A stretch of 64,000 nt of DNA from Ligula intestinalis (GCA_036362985.1 JAYGXS010000002.1:94501011-94565010); one strand, 5' to 3'; shown: positions 33,650-44,830, counted from the stretch's first letter. Notes: generated from the letters alone by a model not told the origin. Made by a program: numbers and translations.

Positions 33650-33965
33650 GTAGTTCGATTTTCCCTTTTTTCTTTAAATTCCGCTAACATAAGGTCCAAT
33701 TTCCCCTTTTTCGTTAAAATCTACCAATATAAGATCAAATTTCCATCCATAGTCGTTAGTTTCCTGAGCAAAATGAGTTTATTTTGATGAAGTTGATTCC
33801 ATTTAGCTCATTCAACCAACTATATGTGGCTTTTATTTAATATTCTTTGGTCACTTTCGAGACAATCATATATTAATATACGTTAGTTAACCAAGAATTA
33901 AATGTTAAACCCCCAATTTCGTACAGCAGGTGGAGGAGGATATATATTTAGGCGGCCCTACATGA
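33650..33965 (+). repeat. Dispersed repeat family N, copy 2
   Basis: Aligned with 63290-63600 over most of its length: TTAAATTCCGC.AA, ATAAGGTC.AATTT, CTGAGCAAAA, GATG.AGTTGATTC.ATTTAG, ACTATA.GTGGCTTT, AATTTAATATTCTTTG-like and AACCAAGAA.TAA. Copy 1 at 30340 is shorter. Confidence 0.6.
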
Positions 33966-34735
33966 CAGTCTTGCCCTCATCTCAGATGTGTATACACAAA
34001 TACAACGACGCCGGATACAAAACCGTGCCCATTTAGCTGCGAAAGCATCACACTGATGCCAGACAATCCTCAGTTCATAAAGTGTTTTTCTCTGCCACCG
34101 GCGTGCTGCAAGCCCAGTGCATAAACCATTCTGCCCTTCCAACTTCTGATGTAAGAAGGCGCCGCTACCCCAGATGATAAGTGATAATAGAAATTAGTGG
34201 CTCAATTTAATTGGTTTCAGAAATTGCTGCGGCCGCCGGCAGTGGTAACTGGAAGGCTGCGGACGAGCGTGATCTTGGAGGGGACGAATGGAAGTGGGGT
34301 TGAAATGGGTGCAGCTGCAAATCTAATCTATCGGGATGTCACTGAGTTCCAATTTATGGGCCCTAATGCTGTAAGAGACAACTTCGTGAGGGTCAAATAC
34401 TTATAAGAGGCTGCTTTTGTGCACAATAAGGGTAATTACTGGAGGAACTACGACACACTACTGTTGCCAAAAAGTGAGTAAAATTCCGCAAGTCCATGTG
34501 GAGGCTCAGTGGCGATTCTTGCTATTTCCTCAAAAACATTTTGAAAGGCTTTGATCAGGTACACATCACAGAAGCTGGCCTGGTCTAAAAGGTGATAATA
34601 ACGTCTTTAAAAACACAACAAAATGTACCAGCGAGGTGCTTTAATCGTCCCGAAGACGTGATGGCCTTTGGCATGATGCAAAAGGTTACTAGCCTAAGGG
34701 ACGTACAATCGCCAGTAATGGCACATATTCAAGGT
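33966..34735. other. Unassigned stretch
   Basis: Short frames only, no recognised motif or repeat partner. Confidence 0.3.
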
Positions 34736-34739
34736 CGTC

Positions 34740-35370
34740 TCTCGTGCAGCCGCGCGTACAGTGGCCTTACACCAGGCGCCTGTTGCGATGCTGCGCCTAC
34801 CGCGAGTACTTGCACGTGCGCACCACTGGCAGTCTGTTTCTCGTCAAATCACCGCTGCCCGAACCGGTCAATCGTCTTCGAGGCCGACCCAGGCGCTGCG
34901 ACAACTCACATTGGAGCCGCCGGTCTCGTGGTAAAATAAGGAGTGCCGCGACCCGGGATCGAACCGGGGACATTTAGATCTTCAGTCTAACGCTCTCCCT
35001 ACTGAGCTATCACGGCACAACTGCGCGTGCCTAGCAAATGAACTACTTGCATTCACTCACTCCCACGCACAAACACATTAACTGCGCTTATGTCTGGCAA
35101 CAATTGCACTGCCAGCACTATACGAATCACCGTGTTATATCGTATCATTATAGCTGAGTCATCTGCGACCATTGCTACTAACTTTGCTGGAGTCATGCAT
35201 CACCATCGCGGTATTTTAGGGAAGTCCATCGGCACAGTAATCATGAATTTATCATCCTTTTAGTGTGGTCTCGAGGAATTCGCTCCTAGAATGAACATGT
35301 TGCATGATATTTGCAAGTAACTGTATGTGTTGTTGCTTTAAGCCCAAGTTCATGCTTTTCAACATTCTAC
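34740..35370 (-). repeat. tRNA-Phe repeat, copy 2 (uninterrupted)
   Basis: About 630 bp whose reverse complement matches 20085-20235, 21905-22320 and 22725-22800. It lacks the PLE and the about 400 bp extra segment found in copy 1, so it represents the ancestral layout. The tRNA sits near the middle. Confidence 0.7.
34944..35016 (-). tRNA. tRNA-Phe(GAA)
   Basis: Base-for-base identical to 22120-22192 on the opposite strand, with all stems intact and anticodon GAA. A run of T follows downstream on the minus strand (CTTATTTTACC). The flanks are diverged from copy 1. Confidence 0.93.
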
Positions 35371-36210
35371 CACGGTATTTTTGTGTGTAAATACTTCAAA
35401 AAAGCACCCTTCTGGAGAAGGTAAGTTCTGTAAAGTTTGCGGTTTCCATAAAGTCATTTTCTGAAACATTTTCCCCGGTACGAATATAAAACAGGCGTGG
35501 ATAGCAGGAATTATTGGATCCAATAAATCTCCCATCGTCTTTTCAAATACGACCAGCCTTTGCATGATTTAGGTAGCGAATGGGGCATTTTGTCCCACGG
35601 AAACGGTGATTATAGTGGTCTTGTGGGTGGGGAATTACGATAGGCAGACGAATATACTTTAATATCCATTTTATGCATTTTTATTTTATTGTATTTAGAA
35701 ATGTTCATTTATAGCTGTACTGTGGAAAACCTGATTATCAAAATGTAGGTTTATTGAAATTCCCGAAAAAAATAGAAATGGTGGTTAGGAGATCGTCTAA
35801 TTCAACTTACCTGAAGTCCAACTTACCATTCTGGAAATGAATTAGTATAGTCTGCGGCGCGAAGCGCTAGACACGCTTTCAATTTACAAGCGGAACAATT
35901 AACTCTCGGTGGCCGTGGGAAACAAATTCAATCATATTTTCCTCTTCCCACTTACTTCTACAAATTAACTTTGCTGCCTGTCCTATTTTCCCATCCCTCA
36001 AACCCCTACAACTACTACTTCCTGAGGTCAGAATGATGAGACTAGGGCCATACAAGGTGCACTTCTTAAACTACCTTTGCCGCGAATGGAATTTTCACAG
36101 ACGGTCAAAGCATAACAGCAAATATCATCTTTCACTGCGCATGTTGATCAGAGGGAAGACACTATCCTAAACCATCGTATTGGAAAGAAAAAAGCCGGCC
36201 GAAGTTTACA
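35371..36210. other. Unassigned, includes repeat shared with 28.6 kb
   Basis: Bases 35785-35905 repeat the block at 28610-28735. Nothing else recognised. Confidence 0.35.
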
Positions 36211-36214
36211 GTCG

Positions 36215-36960
36215 TTATTAAATCCATGCACCCCATTACCAAGGTAATTTGATACTACTAACGTGGTCTAGCTGCTCGCACGATTGACCGTAGTAAGCTT
36301 GGAAAAGCTTCAGCGAGTTTTCACTCGTAAAATATTTTCTCTTTCTGGGTCTGGAATTTCTTATACAGATAGATGTCAGTTAGCAAACATTAAATTAATT
36401 TTGGTAAGAAGACTCGGAGCTGGTATATGCTTTCTATTTCGCGTAAACAGTAGTCATTATCCCCACAAATTATTCCTCTAACTCCGGTAAACCAACCTTA
36501 TGCCACTCGTTACTCCTTCATGATAATTTAACCGCCTGTTAGCTCTGTATATAACCGTTCTCGCTTTTTTTACCTCCAAATATGTTTTTATTTGGAACAA
36601 TCTTACACTCGAACTTAGGCTGTCTACTTCATTATCGAGTTTCAAAGGCAAGTAACGTAAGTATTTAAATTTGGAGGAAATAAAGTCGTTACTGTCTGTT
36701 TCCTTTCCAAGCTTACAACTTTTAGATTTTGAAAAGAGTCCTCCTGGCATTTGAAGCCTTTCCCAGGATAGTAAAATGGTTTTTTAATACGTTAGCAATT
36801 TCCTCTGCAGAGTCAAGCATTGCTTCTAAGTGCTGCAATATCTTCGCAGTTTTGCAACCTTATCGGTGATCTTCGAGGTCGCTATTGCTGGTAATAGCTT
36901 GGTCGCCAACTTGTCGGTGGAGTCTGGAGTGTAGTGGGTCGCATCTCGATGAGGTTGCCT
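36215..36960 (+). mobile_element. LINE family D 3' part, copy 2, preceded by a PLE scrap
   Basis: Bases 36215-36275 (ATTACCAAGGTAATTTGA, TGGTCTAGCTGCT) match the PLE end at 29360-29405. From 36284 the LINE D C-terminus reads SLEKLQRVFTRKIFSLSGSG and YTDRC, then follows 47830-48330 and 48465-48550 closely (TATGTTTT.ATTTGGAACA, TTTCAAAGGCAA, TAAATTTGGA, TCAAGCAT). 5' truncated. Confidence 0.6.
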
Positions 36961-37246
36961 TGACTTCTACTGTCTTCTCCTGATGTCCCGGATAACCCTT
37001 TCTTAACTCACCGCTTTATTATTTTTCCCATGAAAATAAGCGTCCCGAACCCTCAACAGCAGGATAACATCTAACTTCATCATATTACGGCAGTTTTTTC
37101 TCCTGCATTTTTTTGGAAATCGTTGGCTCGCTGAACTCATCTACCAATATAGGAGTTTTTTACTGTCCAGATAATTATTTTTGAAGAGTTCGTTGTTAAT
37201 CGGAACTATTTTTATTTTCTTATTTTCACGATAGAACTAAGTTTTT

Positions 37247-37290
37247 AATGAAACGGCCCCTTGGGCCTTAAATATACAATTTATTTATTA
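37247..37290 (+). repeat. LINE-type 3' tail, copy 3
   Basis: ACGGCCCCTTGGGCCTTAAA and TATACAATTTATTTATTA, nearly identical to 20241-20290. It runs directly into PLE-derived sequence at 37295. Confidence 0.6.
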
Positions 37291-37294
37291 TATG

Positions 37295-37560
37295 TCGGTT
37301 TTCTCCCGCCATATGTAGGCTGCGTCCAAATAAAACAGAATACGCTTTGTTCGTGCCCGAACAAGATTTGCTCATGAGGTCAACAAGAGGGCCACTATTT
37401 AACAGACATTTAATAATCGAGAACTCTGGTACTTTATTTTTTTGCTTTGAGAGGCAATTACCCTAATTCTCAGTGGCCCTGACTGCTTTTTGCCTTTGCG
37501 CACGCCCACGGTGTATTTGCATCGTGTAAAGGACATGCAATGCAGGTGAAATCATCCTTC
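37295..37560 (-). mobile_element. PLE GIY-YIG remnant
   Basis: Aligns with 29415-29665 (GTTTTCTCCCGCC.TATGTAGG, GTTCGTGC.C.AACAAGA, CACGCCCACGGTGTA versus the KYIGR-coding stretch, CATGCAGGTGAA-like). The frame is destroyed. Confidence 0.55.
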
Positions 37561-37619
37561 TCAGTCCTACTAAAAACCTTCGGATAAAATAGGCAAAGGA
37601 CGCCTTGTAGTGGTCACTG

Positions 37620-37880
37620 CTGCCCGACGCCCTCCTAAATCGTAACCCCACAGACGAGGTCACTCAGAGCATGGGTCCTCGCGCGAAGGCAGTTTCTTGC
37701 GTGCCTCGGGCCAGACGCAAACTGACGCGTGGGTGAACGCAAGCACCGTGTCTTCCCCATTCTGGCCTCAACCCACAGTGTCGTGACCTCAATCCGTCTA
37801 GAAAGACCTCAAGGCCGACGCTGCCACTAGACATCACTTCGAACCTAGCCTGCCTAGGACTGGACGTGCAAAAAACAAAC
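37620..37880 (+). mobile_element. Gypsy (CsRn1-like) LTR 5' part
   Basis: Matches 30850-31120 (CACAGACGAGGTCACT, CGCGCGAAGGCAGTTTC, ACGCAAACTGACGC, AGACATCACTTCGA). Truncated next to the 3' end of LINE B at 37885. Confidence 0.5.
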
Positions 37881-38512
37881 TAATCTCAAGTCAAGTCAAG
37901 TCAAATTTATTAAAGGAAATATAGGCAAACGCCTTTGAACTCCCTCTTGGTACATAGGATTTAAGAAATTCATCGGCATAGCCGAGCATTCCAAAGGTGT
38001 CGTTGACACAATTTAAGACGACTACTCGCTTGTTTCAAGTAATAAACTCACACTCAGTTTACACGAGCCAGCAGTGTATCTGAGGAAGAAGAGCAGAGAG
38101 TGAAAAAAATCCTAAGGCTGGCTCATAATTCAAAATGGAATGTCATTTGTGGTTTTTAGGAGAAAAACTGTCACTCGTGGGGGAAGTATGTGAATGATAG
38201 GGGCATGATGCTTCTGTGAATGTTGACGGTAGCCACAGCGTCCATGACGAGTAATATCTACATCCGAAGGACCATACGAGGAGGAACCTCGGAGTCACGA
38301 GAACGTCCCGAAGACCGGAGATGCGACCATGATAGCCTTTGCTGTGCCAAGAGCCGAGAAACCCGCCACGTCGTCAGCAGTCGGTTGATACGAGAAAGGG
38401 TGTGACAGGGCCGCGTAGCCTAGGACCATGGGTGTGGTAGATGCGACCTCAGACACGATCGGCGCAGATCGCATAGTGAGCAGAGACGTCATAGCTAGGT
38501 AATGGCTGAAAT

Positions 38513-38970
38513 TCATTTGGTCCAAGGTCTCCAGGCTTCTATGGCAAATTCCAGTTGAGGTCGCACGAACGTGCCAAATACCTTGCCAAATACAACTTTG
38601 TCAAACTTTCTAATGGAGCTCTTGATTAGATACAAGCTCGACATTGCGGATTTAGCCACTTTCAGGACGTGGAGTGATGGCTTCAGTGAAGGCGTGAAGC
38701 ACACCCCTAGGTCGTTCTGAGCCTCTACCTCTGGCAGCGGCGTGTGATTCAGATAATACACCCTCCGAGGCGTAGTGCTGGTTCTACCAAAGCGCATTAG
38801 GTTGCATTTGGCCACATTGAATGGCATGAGCCAAAGGGTCGACCATTGCTCCAGTCTATGCAAATTTGCCTGGAGGTTTAATTCATCGTCTTGGTTGCGT
38901 ATGACCTTCCAAAGTTTTATGTCATCAACAAACATTGCGACTTCGCAGTCTAGTCCGCTTGTGCAGTTAT

Positions 38971-39010
<40 letters not shown>

Positions 39011-40930
39011 AAGAGGATAGGGCCAAGAACAGATCCCTGTGGAACCGCGCTCTCAACTACTACCTCCGCCGACCGCTGTTCGTCAATACATACGGTCTGG
39101 GTTCGCCCAGTCAAGAAGTTTGCGATCCACTGCAAAAGGTTTCCCCTTACCCCTATGCGGCTGAGCTTGTATAAGAGACGTTGATAAGGCACCGTGTCAA
39201 ACGCCTTCTTGAAGTCTACGAAGACTGTATGAACCGTATTCCCTTCATCTATCGCTCGGATCCATTGTTCTAGGCAATAGAGCAGATTGGTCAAGCAGGA
39301 CCTTCCCCTGCGGAATCCGTTCTGCTTATCAGAAAGAAGTTGATGTTGCTCCAAAAAGTGCATCAGCTCGCGTTTGAGTATGCGTTCCATAAGCTTGCAG
39401 GATATTGAGGTGAGGCTGACCAGTCTACAGTTATTTGCGTTCGCCCGACTCTCTTTTTTGTGGATGGGTGAGATCCACGTTGCCTTCCAATCGGGTGGCA
39501 CTTGTCCAGTATTAAGAGAAGCTCGGAAGATTAGGTACAGGGGTACCGCCAACTCTATGGTTAGCTCTTTTAATAGCTTTGCAGGTATCTCATCCGGAGC
39601 TGACGACTTCGTTTCTTGAAGCTGTTGAAGTTCTCGCAGAACGGTAGCTTCCGTGAGTGCAACCGAGTCTATGGTCTGGATCACACCCACACTGCAATTA
39701 ATAGCGGTGAACTCAGCCTCTCTCGTAAAGACCGACTGGAAGAAGCAGGATAGATGTTCCGCCTTTTCGTTAATCTCAGAAATTTCTACACCGTCGTCTG
39801 TTTTTAGCAGAGGAATAGTGTCTCTATTTCGAGTACATTGCCTAACGTAGTTGTAGAAAAGCTTTGGGTTTCCTACTGCATGGTTTATTAGATTACTCTC
39901 GAAGTTTTGGCGGCTAATTCGTATCAGGCTCTTAACCTTGTTTCTCTGTGCCTTATACCTATTGTACGATTCGGGGGTCCTCTCTCTGCGATAGATTTTG
40001 AACATCCTTCCTTTGCGGTTTAGTTCCCTCTTTAGCGTCGGCGGTAGCCATCGAGGCCTACTTGTTACTTTCTTTACCGTGATAGGACAGAAATCGGTAA
40101 TTAGTCCGTGTAATACGGCTTTGAAAGCCGACCCATCATCGAGAACGCACCCATTGAATAGTTCGTTCCAGTCTATTTCGCTCACTGTGGTTTTGATTTG
40201 TGTGAAGTCCCCTCTCCAGATGTTGCGTCTGGTTACCGCACTACGATCGGGCACAGAGAAGAGTATATATTCCCATTGTAGCACTACGTGATCACTTTTT
40301 CCGAGAGGTGGTAAACAATTTACAATATCCACGCTATCAGGTACTTTGGTGAGTACTAGGTCTAAGCAATTGGCTTGTTGCCCTTCGCGTAATCTGGTCA
40401 AATAAAGGACGTACTGCGTTACGAAAGATGCCTGTACTGTGCGCAGGAGTCGTCTATCGAAATTTACGTCTGAGCCGGGCGCAGAACTCACATTCCAGTC
40501 GATATGGGGGGCGTTAAAGTCTCCCATGACCGTGACATCGGATCTCCTAGCAATTTCTTCGACTCCTTCTATCAGACTATTGTCTGACTGTTAGTTGCTC
40601 GATGGTGGACGATAGACCGCCATTATGTCAAGGGTCTATGACCCCGGTGTTTTAACGGTGAGCCATATTGCCTCTATATTGCCCGAAAGGTTTTCGGATT
40701 TGTCGGACACAAGCAGGCCATGTCTAACATAGATAAGCACACCCCCACCTTGACGCCCGACTCTATCTTTTTGGAAAATTTGAAACCCGGGGAGAGCAAT
40801 TTCCTGATCGCCTACCTTCGTAGACAACCATGTTTCTGGTATGCAGACGACGTCTGGTTCCATTTGGCAAGTAATAATCTTAAGCTCATCTACTTTGGAG
40901 AGCAGGCTTTATGCATTGGTGTGCATGCAC
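38513..40930 (-). pseudogene. LINE B endonuclease-reverse transcriptase
   Basis: On the minus strand the endonuclease reads VCIPETWLSTKVGD, GGGVLIYVRHG, VYRPPSS, VMGDFNAPHIDW, CLDLVLTKVPD and LGKSDHV, with E, D, N and SDH catalytic positions present. The RT reads PAKLLKEL, WISPIHKKES, KQNGFRRGRSCLTNLLY, VFVDFKKAFDTVPY (motif A), AVPQGSVLGPILFLIYI (motif B and after) and MFVDDIKLWK (motif C, FVDD). A 525-codon frame covers 40527-38950. The last part, from MFVDD, is in another frame (38935-38513). The break is the (AT)n run that encodes IYIYIY at 38972-39007. Two stop codons interrupt the endonuclease near 40630 and 40590. Non-functional without suppression. Confidence 0.85.
38972..39007. repeat. 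(AT)n microsatellite inside LINE RT
   Basis: A 36 nt AT run lies between RT motifs B and C. On the minus strand it replaces the usual IYIND codons with repeated IY and shifts the frame by one or two bases. Confidence 0.95.
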
Positions 40931-41221
40931 TTCAGTTTCATGGTACGGTGTAATCCGGCTGTGACAGTCACTTCCTGACCATCGTTCGGGGTATTACGGG
41001 TTGATTCGCTGTTTCCTTCTGAATTATCTTCCCGTTGAAGATTTTTAGGCCTGCCTCACCATTCTTCTTCCTCGACTGTAGTTCCGTTACAAGTTCTCGG
41101 CGTTTCAGCCGTTCCTCCAGGGAGTAGTCTGGTTGAAAAAAAAACTCTTTATGCGCGTGACGTAGGTTAGTTTTTTTAGACAGAATTACCTGAACATGTT
41201 CCTTGTTTTTAAATACTTTTT

Positions 41222-42176
41222 TTAGCGGTCTGCAGTATCTGCCGGCCTTTTCCCGATACGAAATGACTTGAGCACTTTAAATTCTTTACCTGGCGGGAAC
41301 AGATCGCTCAGGACATCGTTAAAAGAAACCAAGTCCGGATCGTTCTGGTCGTTTGAGCGATCTGAAGTGGCTTCTTTTAACCCCTGTACAACTAGACAGT
41401 ATTCATGATCCTCTCGGTGTCGTGTGCCCTTAGCTGAGGTTTTCGCCCCCTTTGCTGCAGTGGGCCTGGAGCTCGAACTGTGTGGTGTGACTGCTTGTCT
41501 GAAGTGACTGTCTGAAGTTGCTTCTTGCAACCCCTGAACAACTACAACATGTTCACAACCCTGTCGGGAGTCTTTAATTTCGGTTTTGGTCATCTTCACT
41601 GCAGTGGGCTTAGAGCTCCAACTAGGTGGCGTGATTGCTTGGTCGTCTGAACTGAATGAAGTTGCTTCTTGCAACCACTGAACAACTACACCATGATAAC
41701 CCCCTGACGGGAGTCCTGAAGTACAGTTTTGGTCGCCTTCGCTGCAGTGGGCCTAGAGCTCAAAACGGAAGATGTAACTGCTGGGTCATCGATCTGTCTG
41801 AAGTTGTCTCACCGGTGTCTATGTTGTCCACTATGGCGGCTTGTACTTCGGGTATATGCATCCTCTGTTCTTCTTCAGGCGGTCCATGCGTATGCATTGA
41901 AGTCATCACTTTTTCCAGCGCAGCGATGGTCTGCTGGAGGAGTTTTTTCATATTTTCCATTTTACCTTCAAGTTTGCTATACTTAGAGGCTAGAATATGA
42001 TATCCTTCGCATCGGTTCTCTGTGTGCGTCAATCGCACCCAATTAGTGAAGCTTTTCGATCGCCCGTTACAGCGTGTGGCGATAGCGCAACGGTTAGCAT
42101 CGCGGTCTTGTTTTGAAAGGCATTTGAGTTCGAGCCCGTCCCGCAGCAAATTTTGCATTTGACTTCTCGTTTGCAT
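41222..42176 (-). pseudogene. LINE B ORF1 with tandem 48-50 aa repeats
   Basis: Minus-strand frames 42176-41760 and 41674-41222 together make the ORF1. The first part has a leucine/lysine-rich helical stretch (KLEGKMENMKKLLQQTIAAL), likely a coiled coil. The second part consists of direct repeats with units at 41800, 41658, 41514 and 41364 (142, 144 and 150 bp). Each encodes a unit with VVQGLQEATS and ITPPSWSSKPTAVK-like text. The 142 bp unit breaks the frame. The C-terminal part has FKVLKSFRIGKRP, resembling the start of the basic ORF1 domain. Confidence 0.65.
42071..42148 (+). pseudogene. tRNA-Thr-like sequence antisense to LINE B ORF1
   Basis: On the plus strand GTGGCGATAGCGCAACGGTT resembles an A box with D arm. 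GGTCTTGTTTTGAAAGG lies where an anticodon arm with TGT would sit, GAGTTCGAGCCCGTCC resembles the B box and T arm, and CGCAGCA resembles a 3' end. Stems are degenerate, so it is not a functional tRNA. It may be a tRNA or SINE scrap captured in the LINE. Confidence 0.4.
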
Positions 42177-42739
42177 TATTTTCGCATGACAAGGGAAATT
42201 TCCGCGAAAAAGGATTCAGATTTGAAGCTTTACCTTATATACGAGACAGATAGCGTAAGTAGTCGCTTAACTAATGTAAGAATACGTTAAAGGCGATTCT
42301 CCTTACTTAAGATGATTGGTTTTAGAATTTAAGAAGCAGAACTTTTGCAGCCTACTAAAGCAATGTCTAAACGTGGAAAATTTGTTGAGGGTTGGTAAGA
42401 GCAGGCGTAATAACTGAGCTAGTTTTATTTCTAACTATGCAGTAAGTTACTCCAATACTGGTATCAAAGCAAATGTGATACAATAGAATTTAGCGACTCA
42501 GCCTTTCCTCCTTCGTGTGTACTAGCGTCTGAGAATTTCACCAGCACCAGCGTTGTAGGAGTTTGGTTGGTCCGATCTCGTTTAGGAAGATTTTCGACGA
42601 TTGTATGCTTTGTTAGTCACAACGTAACTGTGCGAGCAGATGGATTAAGACCCAGGTGGCGACTAAGGAGATGAATACTGTAGTACGGTTTGTTCAGGGA
42701 ACAAATTTTGTGGGTATCCGGCTTTGTACGTAAATAAAA

Positions 42740-42910
42740 TGTGTTGATCTTGACACACCATCTTTTGCTCGTTGGAAACAAGTATTTTCCCTTCCGTCTG
42801 TATAGAATATACTAACCTGGCCTTCCTAGGTTTTCTCCCATCCCCTACGGAGCCGGGCCTGGAAGACTGCAGCCGTTCAGGTTAAACCTTAGTAGCCTTA
42901 ACACTCCGTG
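42740..42910 (+). mobile_element. Gypsy (CsRn1-like) LTR 3' part
   Basis: CTGTATAGAATATACTAACC, CTGGCCTTCCTAGG, ACGGAGCCGGGCCTGGAAGA, GTTAAACCTTAGTAGCC, matching 31175-31290 and 61640-61740. Confidence 0.5.
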
Positions 42911-43690
42911 ATAGCCTTGCTGCAGCACGCCACCCAAACTGTGTTTATGAATTCATGTGTATTTGTTGGTGCAAGTATCTTGTGTCCACGCAAAGGCAAC
43001 TGACAACCAGGATCGCTGAGCATTAGAATAATTGTAACTTCAAGCCTGCCAACAAAACTTCCTACCTCCATACTCCTCAATCGAGTTAGGAATTCAAGAG
43101 CCAACAAAGGAAGCGTTTTCGGATTCGCAGGTCTCTGAGCAGGATTTTCTGCCTTGCAGCGATTACAGATAGTTGAATTAAGTCCCCATCCATGACACTC
43201 TCCCGATCCGGGTGCATCATGACCTAGACCGCTACCCAACATTGTGGACCAGAAGATCGTCCTAAAACTGCGTTGATCTTCCTCGCCGGTTCCTCTTCCC
43301 ATCAGCTCCATCTTGGCGTGGCAAACGCCTTGCTGACACCGGTGCATAGTCCACCAAAAAGGCGGTGAAAACAGAAGAATTGGCCACGATCGGCAGAGTC
43401 CACGAAGACCATTATCAAGATTGCAAACCGAAAAAAACTTTATCAACATTTGGAAATGATCTTTGAAAAGAGGAGGGGATGGGGAAGGAATAAAACCGTT
43501 TGCATTCCCGTTATTTGCATGGATGAGGGAGAAGGGTTGTTGAGCACCGGGTCATTTTTTATTATCCTGAGCTTTTGGGTTCTTGCGGGACTCTGTTTCC
43601 AGAGGCAAAAGCATCAACAAAAACAAGTAACAGTAATAGAGGGCAGGAGCCAATCGACCGTTATGGGGCAAGGGGAAGTGAACTTATTAA
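42911..43690. other. Unassigned, with a 183-codon minus frame
   Basis: An open frame of 183 codons at 42898-43449 (-) starts with a hydrophobic run and has scattered cysteines. No family recognised. A smaller plus frame lies at 43450-43767. Neither is called as a gene. Confidence 0.3.
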
Positions 43691-43699
43691 TCCTCAGTG

Positions 43700-44830
43700 T
43701 CGACCGTGTGGATATGCCTGCGGAGGGTAATGTATGCAGGCGAAAGCTCGATACCTCGGTTAACTGAGATTTCATCCAAAGCCCAGGCCTCAATTAGTTA
43801 TCGTCCTGTCTTTTTGTTGGTGTGAAAAATTATTCTTGCGGCTACGAAATTAAATTCATGGCACTTCTCATATGTGTGGGCAGCCACTTGCTACAATGCG
43901 TCATCCCATCGGACAACCAGCTTATGTTTGTGTAAAGGAGAACGAAGCATGCGTCAATTTTGTCCTGTATAGTCACAAGAACTGCTCAAGCATGGGATGC
44001 GATAAACTATCCCAGACTGTTCACTGGGGTTCAACCAGTCTTTCGTTTTCAATACCCAGCGGCGTCTGGTAGCCTTGGGACGGTGTGCAAATCCGACGCT
44101 TAGTCCAGCAGCAATGCGCTTGGTCGCTTCTGAGACGTCCTTGCTGTATGGCAGAGCGTGCCATATCCTCGATGATTTTTCGATTTGGATCCTCCGGGGC
44201 CGAACGCGTAGGAATCGATTTACAAATTCTCTCGGATAACCATTCCCCATGAATCGGTTGTGGAGATATCGGGCCTCGTGTAACTTCTCCTTCGGCCTAC
44301 TGCAGTGAGTCTGAATCCGTTTAAAGAGCGTTTTTACACAGCTTTGTTTGTGGGAAACCGGATAGTTGCTGTGAGAACTGAGAGGTTGTGTTGTGTACGT
44401 TGCCTTCATGCAAATCGTCGTCTCAATTTAACCGTTGGGTGTTCAATTGATGAGGACATCAAGGAAAGGCAGCTGCTGCTCTCGTTCTTCTTCGCTTGTG
44501 AATTTTATGTCCGGTAAGATTCCATTGAGCAAGATATGGAAGTATTTCAGTATGTTTTTATTGAGGATATCAAACGTGCCGTCAACGTAACGAAGTTAAA
44601 AGGCATGTTCATGTTGGGTGAAAGCAGCCTAAGTGCATTTGACAAACTCTCTTTCTCTCGAGCCAGGCGGCATGTTGACTAAAAATGTAGGCAGAAATAC
44701 ATTTCCGAGGAAGAAAGTGAGGCCAGGCGGCCAGTTCCTGAGAAATAATTCGTAATAACATTGTTCGTCTAAAAAACTCATCCTTCGGGAACTGACGGTA
44801 TTCCAAACTCAGTTATCATGAGAATGTCGA
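43700..44830 (-). mobile_element. PLE fragment: RT end, linker and GIY-YIG
   Basis: Minus-strand order: RT from a motif C reading RYVDGTFDI, where the second Asp of YVDD is Gly; HILLNGILPDIKFT and QLPFLDVLI; a linker (44409-43954) with SRIWHALPYSKDVSEATKRI and SVGFAHRPKATRR; GIVYRIPCLSSSCDYTGQ (start of GIY-YIG); then in broken frames HKHKLVVRWDDAL, HEFNFVAARIIF and LIEAWALDE. Several stops. 5' truncated within the RT. Confidence 0.8.

Larger units (their letters stand above)
37885..42180 (-). mobile_element. CR1-like LINE B, nearly full length
   Basis: ORF1 (42176-41222) and endonuclease-RT (about 40930-38513) are followed by a 3' UTR ending GGAGTTCAAAGGCGTTTGCC..AATAAATTTGACTTGACTTG, a TTGAC-type pentamer tail at 37886-37910. 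A second 3' end of the same family occupies 63893-64000. Damage is limited to two stops in the endonuclease, one frameshift at an (AT)n run in the RT and frameshifts in ORF1, so this is a fairly young copy. Confidence 0.85.

Noticed and set aside
41364..41815. Regularly spaced direct repeats, considered as a CRISPR-like array
   Set aside because: Units of 142-150 bp abut without spacers and lie in a LINE ORF1; the organism is eukaryotic.
42898..43449. 183-codon minus-strand frame
   Set aside because: Composition is not protein-like in a way I can defend, with no motif and no splice model; left as unassigned.
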